Shown here: positions 61,216 through 64,000 of the stretch, piece by piece
Layout: every line of letters starts with the position of its first letter
Position numbering within the stretch: position 1 is the stretch's first letter
NCBI GenBank assembly: GCA_942493385.1
Contig: OW818699.1
Location: 2,046,001-2,110,000, forward strand
DNA length: 64,000 nucleotides
Source of the DNA: UBA8389 sp942493385
Lineage (GTDB): Bacteria; Bacteroidota; Bacteroidia; Bacteroidales; UBA1402
Reading direction: 5' to 3'
Translations under genes and position numbers: made by a program
The notes under the pieces: generated by a model
The model's database searches: none
What the model saw: the letters and a program-made list of their open reading frames with translations, nothing else
Told to the model about the DNA's origin: nothing

Positions 61216-62019
61216 TTACTTTCGAACCAGTAGGGCGCTGATTTCGTATAGGATGTAAAGCGGAAGAGCTACGATCATTAGTGTGAACGGATCGCCAGTT
61301 GGTGTGATGACGGCAGCAATGATGAGTAGGACGATAATGGCATGCTTCCTGTATTTTCGGAAGAAGCGGCGTTTCACAATGCCCAATTTGGACAATATCA
61401 GTGCCAACATCGGCAATTCAAAAACCAAACCCATCACGAGATTCATACTGATAAAGGTACTGATGTAGGAATCGAGTGACAGCTGATTGGAAACCAAGTT
61501 GGTCAGCTGATATCCAGCGAGAAAGCGCAACGTTATTGGGAATACAAGAAAATAGCTCAGGCAAATCCCTGCAAAGAATAAGATCGAGGATAGGGAAAAT
61601 GCCATCCTGAAACCGTTCTTTTCTTTATCGTACAACGCTGGTGCAATGAATTTCCAAATTTCAAAAAGAAGGTATGGAAAGCTCACCATCAAGCCGAAAA
61701 GAAACGACATTTGAATGTGGATCATGAACTGCGAAGCCAGTCGGATGTTGATGATCTGCAATTGAAAAGCTTGGTCGCAAAAGGTGCTGTCGTTGGTAAA
61801 TAGTTTGGTGATTTCACAGAAAAGCCGATAGATGGGAAAGTCTCCAAAGCAGGGAGCCATGACCACAGAATCAAAAATTTGGGGCATAAAAACAAAGAAA
61901 GCGATGCTTGCGAGAAACATCGCACCCAGACTTCGGAAAAGCATGAACCGAAGAGCCTCGAGGTGATCCCAAAAAGTCAGATCCTGCATGGAAGAAACAT
62001 CAAGCTTTCTTTTCGTCAT
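61216..62019 (-). CDS. tatC: Sec-independent protein translocase subunit TatC
   Basis: A 267-residue protein with six membrane helices and the TatC opening FWDHLEALRFMLFRS, plus FPYLLFEIWKFIAPALYDKEK. TatC is the receptor for twin-arginine signal peptides. The start used (ATG 62019) overlaps the end of tatA by 20 bases; a second ATG at 61989 (MQDLTFWDHLE) would remove the overlap and is equally possible. Confidence 0.9.
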   Translation of the reverse strand: MTKRKLDVSSMQDLTFWDHLEALRFMLFRSLGAMFLASIAFFVFMPQIFDSVVMAPCFGDFPIYRLFCEITKLFTNDSTFCDQAFQLQIINIRLASQFMIHIQMSFLFGLMVSFPYLLFEIWKFIAPALYDKEKNGFRMAFSLSSILFFAGICLSYFLVFPITLRFLAGYQLTNLVSNQLSLDSYISTFISMNLVMGLVFELPMLALILSKLGIVKRRFFRKYRKHAIIVLLIIAAVITPTGDPFTLMIVALPLYILYEISALLVRK

Positions 62020-62194
62020 CCTTGTGGAGATCTTCTTCCACGTCTTTTAGGCCGTCCTTGAAGTTTTTGACACCTTTACCCAATCCTTTCATCAGTTCGG
62101 GAATTTTTTTGCCACCAAAAAGAAGCACGACAATCAAGCCGATTATGATGACTTCGGGAGCTCCAAAATTTAGCAATAATAAGGTATGGTACAT
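62000..62194 (-). CDS. tatA: Twin-arginine translocase subunit TatA
   Basis: A 64-residue protein: a short periplasmic end, one membrane helix (about 12-25), the hinge FGGKKIPELMKGLGKG and an acidic/basic amphipathic tail. This is the TatA/E pattern (with GAPEVIIIGLIVVLLF before the hinge). ATG 62194 is chosen over a long upstream frame, because a promoter box (TACATTTG, 62224-62217 minus) lies 22 bases upstream. Confidence 0.92.
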   Translation of the reverse strand: MYHTLLLLNFGAPEVIIIGLIVVLLFGGKKIPELMKGLGKGVKNFKDGLKDVEEDLHKDDEKKA

Positions 62195-62216
62195 AACAGT
62201 TGGTTTTTGATGCTCA

Positions 62217-62224
62217 CAAATGTA
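62217..62224 (-). promoter_or_regulatory. Putative -7 box for the tatAC operon
   Basis: The minus strand reads TACATTTG 22 bases upstream of the tatA ATG. A TTG lies about 20 bases further upstream, a weak -33 candidate. Confidence 0.5.
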
Positions 62225-62316
62225 CATTTTCTGTATGTACAAAACAACAATCCATTTTAAAAGGTTGTTTATTTGGTACAGACTGTAACCGCAACTCGTT
62301 CTTGCGGATGTTTTTA

Positions 62317-62348
62317 TTTGCAATTGCGAGCCTGAGTTCCTATCTTTG
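62317..62348 (+). promoter_or_regulatory. Bacteroidota-type promoter for the aminotransferase
   Basis: TTTG (62317-62320), 20-base spacer, TATCTTTG (62341-62348), 37 bases before the ATG. It is a clean match to the consensus. Confidence 0.78.
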
Positions 62349-62385
62349 CGCGACCCATTTTTTGAAAAAATCAATTCACGATAGT

Positions 62386-63591
62386 ATGCCGAAACCGTCC
62401 GTTCGCGGGGCCATGATGCCTCAATCGCCCATCCGGAAACTGGTGCCCCTGGCCAACATTGCCAAGGCAAAAGGAGTGACCGTTTACCACCTCAATATCG
62501 GCCAACCCGATATCAAAACCCCTGAAATAGGATTGGAGGCGTTGCGAGCGATGGACCGTACCATTTTGGAATACAGCCCAAGTGAAGGCATCCTGAGCTT
62601 TCGCGAGAAGCTGGTGAAATATTACCACCGTTTCAAAATTGACGTGACCGTGGATGACATCATTGTGACCACAGGTGGCTCGGAAGCCGTGCTTTTTGCA
62701 TTTTTAGCTTGCCTCGATCCAGGTGATGAAATCATTGTTCCTGAACCGGCTTATGCCAATTACACCGCTTTCGCCATTTCTGCCGGTGCCGTTATCAAAC
62801 CCATTTTTTCATCGATCGAAACCGGTTTCGCACTGCCTCCGGTTTCAGAATTCGAGAAGATCATCACCCCCAAAACCAGGGCCATCATGATCTGCAATCC
62901 GAACAATCCGACCGGATACCTCTATACCCAGCAGGAAATGAACCAGATTCGCGACCTGGTCAAGAAATACGATCTATATTTGTTTTCCGACGAAGTTTAT
63001 CGGGAGTTTTGCTACACCGGTGCCCCCTACATTTCGGCCTTCCATCTGAAAGGTATTGAACAAAATGTAGTGCTGGTGGATTCTGTTTCCAAACGGTACA
63101 GTGAATGTGGTATCCGTATCGGTGCCCTTATTACCAAGAACTTGCAGGTTCGCAACGATGTGATGAAGTTCTGTCAAGCTCGCCTGAGTCCACCTTTGTT
63201 GGGTCAGATTGTGGCTGAAGCCTCGTTGGACGCACCAGCGGATTACATGCTGGACATGTACAACGAATACGTGGAACGCCGCAAATTTCTGATCGACTCC
63301 ATCAACCGGATCCCTGGCTGCTATACACCCATCCCCATGGGCGCATTTTATACGGTGGCCCGTCTTCCCATCGACGATGCCGACCGATTCTGTGCTTGGT
63401 TGTTGGAAGAGTTTTCGTACGAAAACCAGACCATCATGATTGCGCCAGCCTCCGGTTTCTATACCACTCCGGATGTCGGTAGGGACGAAGTCCGTCTGGC
63501 CTATGTCATCGGCAAGGAATTCCTGGCCAAAGCCATGGTCGTTCTGGAAAAAGCCTTGGAAGTCTATCCGGGTCGCACCATCAACAGATGA
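62386..63591 (+). CDS. Class I/II pyridoxal-phosphate aminotransferase
   Basis: A 401-residue fold-type I aminotransferase. Key blocks: LNIGQPDIKTP, TTGGSEAVLFAF (phosphate binding), NPNNPTGYLYT (Asn), LFSDEVYREF (Asp-x-x-Tyr), and DSVSKRYSECGIRIG with the PLP Lys. It transfers amino groups between amino and keto acids; the preferred substrate is not clear (aspartate- or aromatic-type relatives). ATG 62386 is used because the open frame upstream contains the promoter. Its stop overlaps the start of the permease gene. Confidence 0.9.
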   Translation: MPKPSVRGAMMPQSPIRKLVPLANIAKAKGVTVYHLNIGQPDIKTPEIGLEALRAMDRTILEYSPSEGILSFREKLVKYYHRFKIDVTVDDIIVTTGGSEAVLFAFLACLDPGDEIIVPEPAYANYTAFAISAGAVIKPIFSSIETGFALPPVSEFEKIITPKTRAIMICNPNNPTGYLYTQQEMNQIRDLVKKYDLYLFSDEVYREFCYTGAPYISAFHLKGIEQNVVLVDSVSKRYSECGIRIGALITKNLQVRNDVMKFCQARLSPPLLGQIVAEASLDAPADYMLDMYNEYVERRKFLIDSINRIPGCYTPIPMGAFYTVARLPIDDADRFCAWLLEEFSYENQTIMIAPASGFYTTPDVGRDEVRLAYVIGKEFLAKAMVVLEKALEVYPGRTINR

Positions 63592-64000
63592 ATCTCGAAT
63601 ATTTCATTGCCAGTCGGCTGATTTCCAACAACAAAGTAAAGGGGAAGAAAGTCGAACCCGCCATCCGCATTGCAATCATCGGAATAGCGGTCGGTCTGGC
63701 CGTGATGCTTATCGCCTGGGCCATCGTCATGGGGTTCAAACGAGAAGTTCGCAACAAGATTATCGGCGTCAATTCGCACATCCAGGTAACCAGCTACTTT
63801 TCAAATTTCACGTATGAGATGGATCCAGTCCGAATTTCGGATACGTTGGTCAACAATCTCAAAGCAGTGCCAGGTGTTGCCCATGTGCAACGCCTATTCA
63901 CGAAGCCGGGCATGATCAAGACAGTGACCGATTTTCAAACGGTGGTATTGAAAGGTGCGGATGCCGATTTTGATGGATCGTTTCTCAAAAAATGCCTGAT
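63588..64000 (+). CDS. FtsX-like permease, LolC/E type, 3' end outside the window
   Basis: The first 137 codons of a membrane protein. It begins MNLEYFIASRLISNN, has a helix at about 27-48 (IRIAIIGIAVGLAVMLIAWAIV) and then a periplasmic domain. This is the N-terminal layout of the MacB/FtsX permease family, closest to the lipoprotein-releasing LolC/E subunits. The start overlaps the previous stop (ATGA). Only the N-terminal part can be seen, so subclass is tentative. Confidence 0.75.
   Translation, partial: MNLEYFIASRLISNNKVKGKKVEPAIRIAIIGIAVGLAVMLIAWAIVMGFKREVRNKIIGVNSHIQVTSYFSNFTYEMDPVRISDTLVNNLKAVPGVAHVQRLFTKPGMIKTVTDFQTVVLKGADADFDGSFLKKCL

Noticed and set aside
1..64000. CRISPR array, insertion sequence or prophage
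   Set aside because: No regularly spaced repeat, transposase, integrase or phage structural gene was recognised.

Overview
The window is a stretch of chromosome from a member of the Bacteroidota. The supporting evidence is a set of group-specific families (DUF4270, DUF4296, a lipoprotein-type TamL, a LruC-domain lipoprotein, a C-terminal type IX secretion sorting domain) and repeated promoters of the TTTG-N19/20-TAnnTTTG type. A long, eukaryote-like IleS also fits. The genus cannot be told from the sequence. One tRNA was seen, and no rRNA, IS element, prophage or CRISPR array.

Layout. (1) Bases 1-12 kb: the end of a DUF4270 protein, an acetate-type transporter, a three-gene glycogen/starch operon (debranching enzyme, glycosyltransferase, GH57), MarC, a lone cyclic-nucleotide-binding domain, an M3 peptidase, a dCMP deaminase and an S41 protease. 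(2) 12-28.6 kb: housekeeping genes (DUF721/recF, a TPR protein, ribH, cyclophilin, a ferritin-VIT1 iron transporter, dnaX, ftsB-like, trmN6-like, ileS, a DksA-like protein, lspA, DUF4296, an RNA methyltransferase, tamL). Two oddities stand out here: dnaX is split at an A10 run, and a 199-base palindromic element lies between two convergent genes. (3) 28.6-31 kb: tRNA-Arg(UCU) and a LruC-domain lipoprotein. (4) 31-52.6 kb, minus strand: a tightly packed run of 16 genes that looks like one exopolysaccharide (EPS) operon. (5) 52.7-55.8 kb, plus strand, divergent: a receiver protein, UDP-glucose dehydrogenase, UDP-glucuronate decarboxylase and a histidine phosphotransfer (HPt) protein. (6) 55.9-64 kb: fabD, a GH13 amylase, prs, an M20 peptidase, tatC/tatA, an aminotransferase and the start of a LolE-like permease.

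The EPS region is the most interesting part. In transcription order it encodes a response regulator, the initiating sugar-phosphate transferase, a half-length TolC-like protein, a Wzc-like copolymerase, a flippase, a polymerase, GalE, four glycosyltransferases, an acetyltransferase, a membrane glycosyltransferase, a secreted beta-helix protein, a 1426-residue formyltransferase/adenylation/carrier/thioesterase synthetase, and a phosphopantetheinyl transferase that could activate it. The divergent genes supply UDP-glucuronate and UDP-xylose. Several parts depart from the textbook Wzx/Wzy system. The initiating transferase carries an N-terminal receiver-like domain with Glu at the phosphosite and a Cys-rich insertion in its catalytic domain. 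The Wzc-like protein has altered Walker motifs and no tyrosine tail. No Wza-type outer-membrane exporter is visible. Complete phosphorelay parts (two receivers and one HPt) flank the locus without a histidine kinase. I infer a phosphorelay-linked EPS pathway coupled to a one-module peptide-synthetase-like enzyme; the product and the coupling are not proven by sequence.
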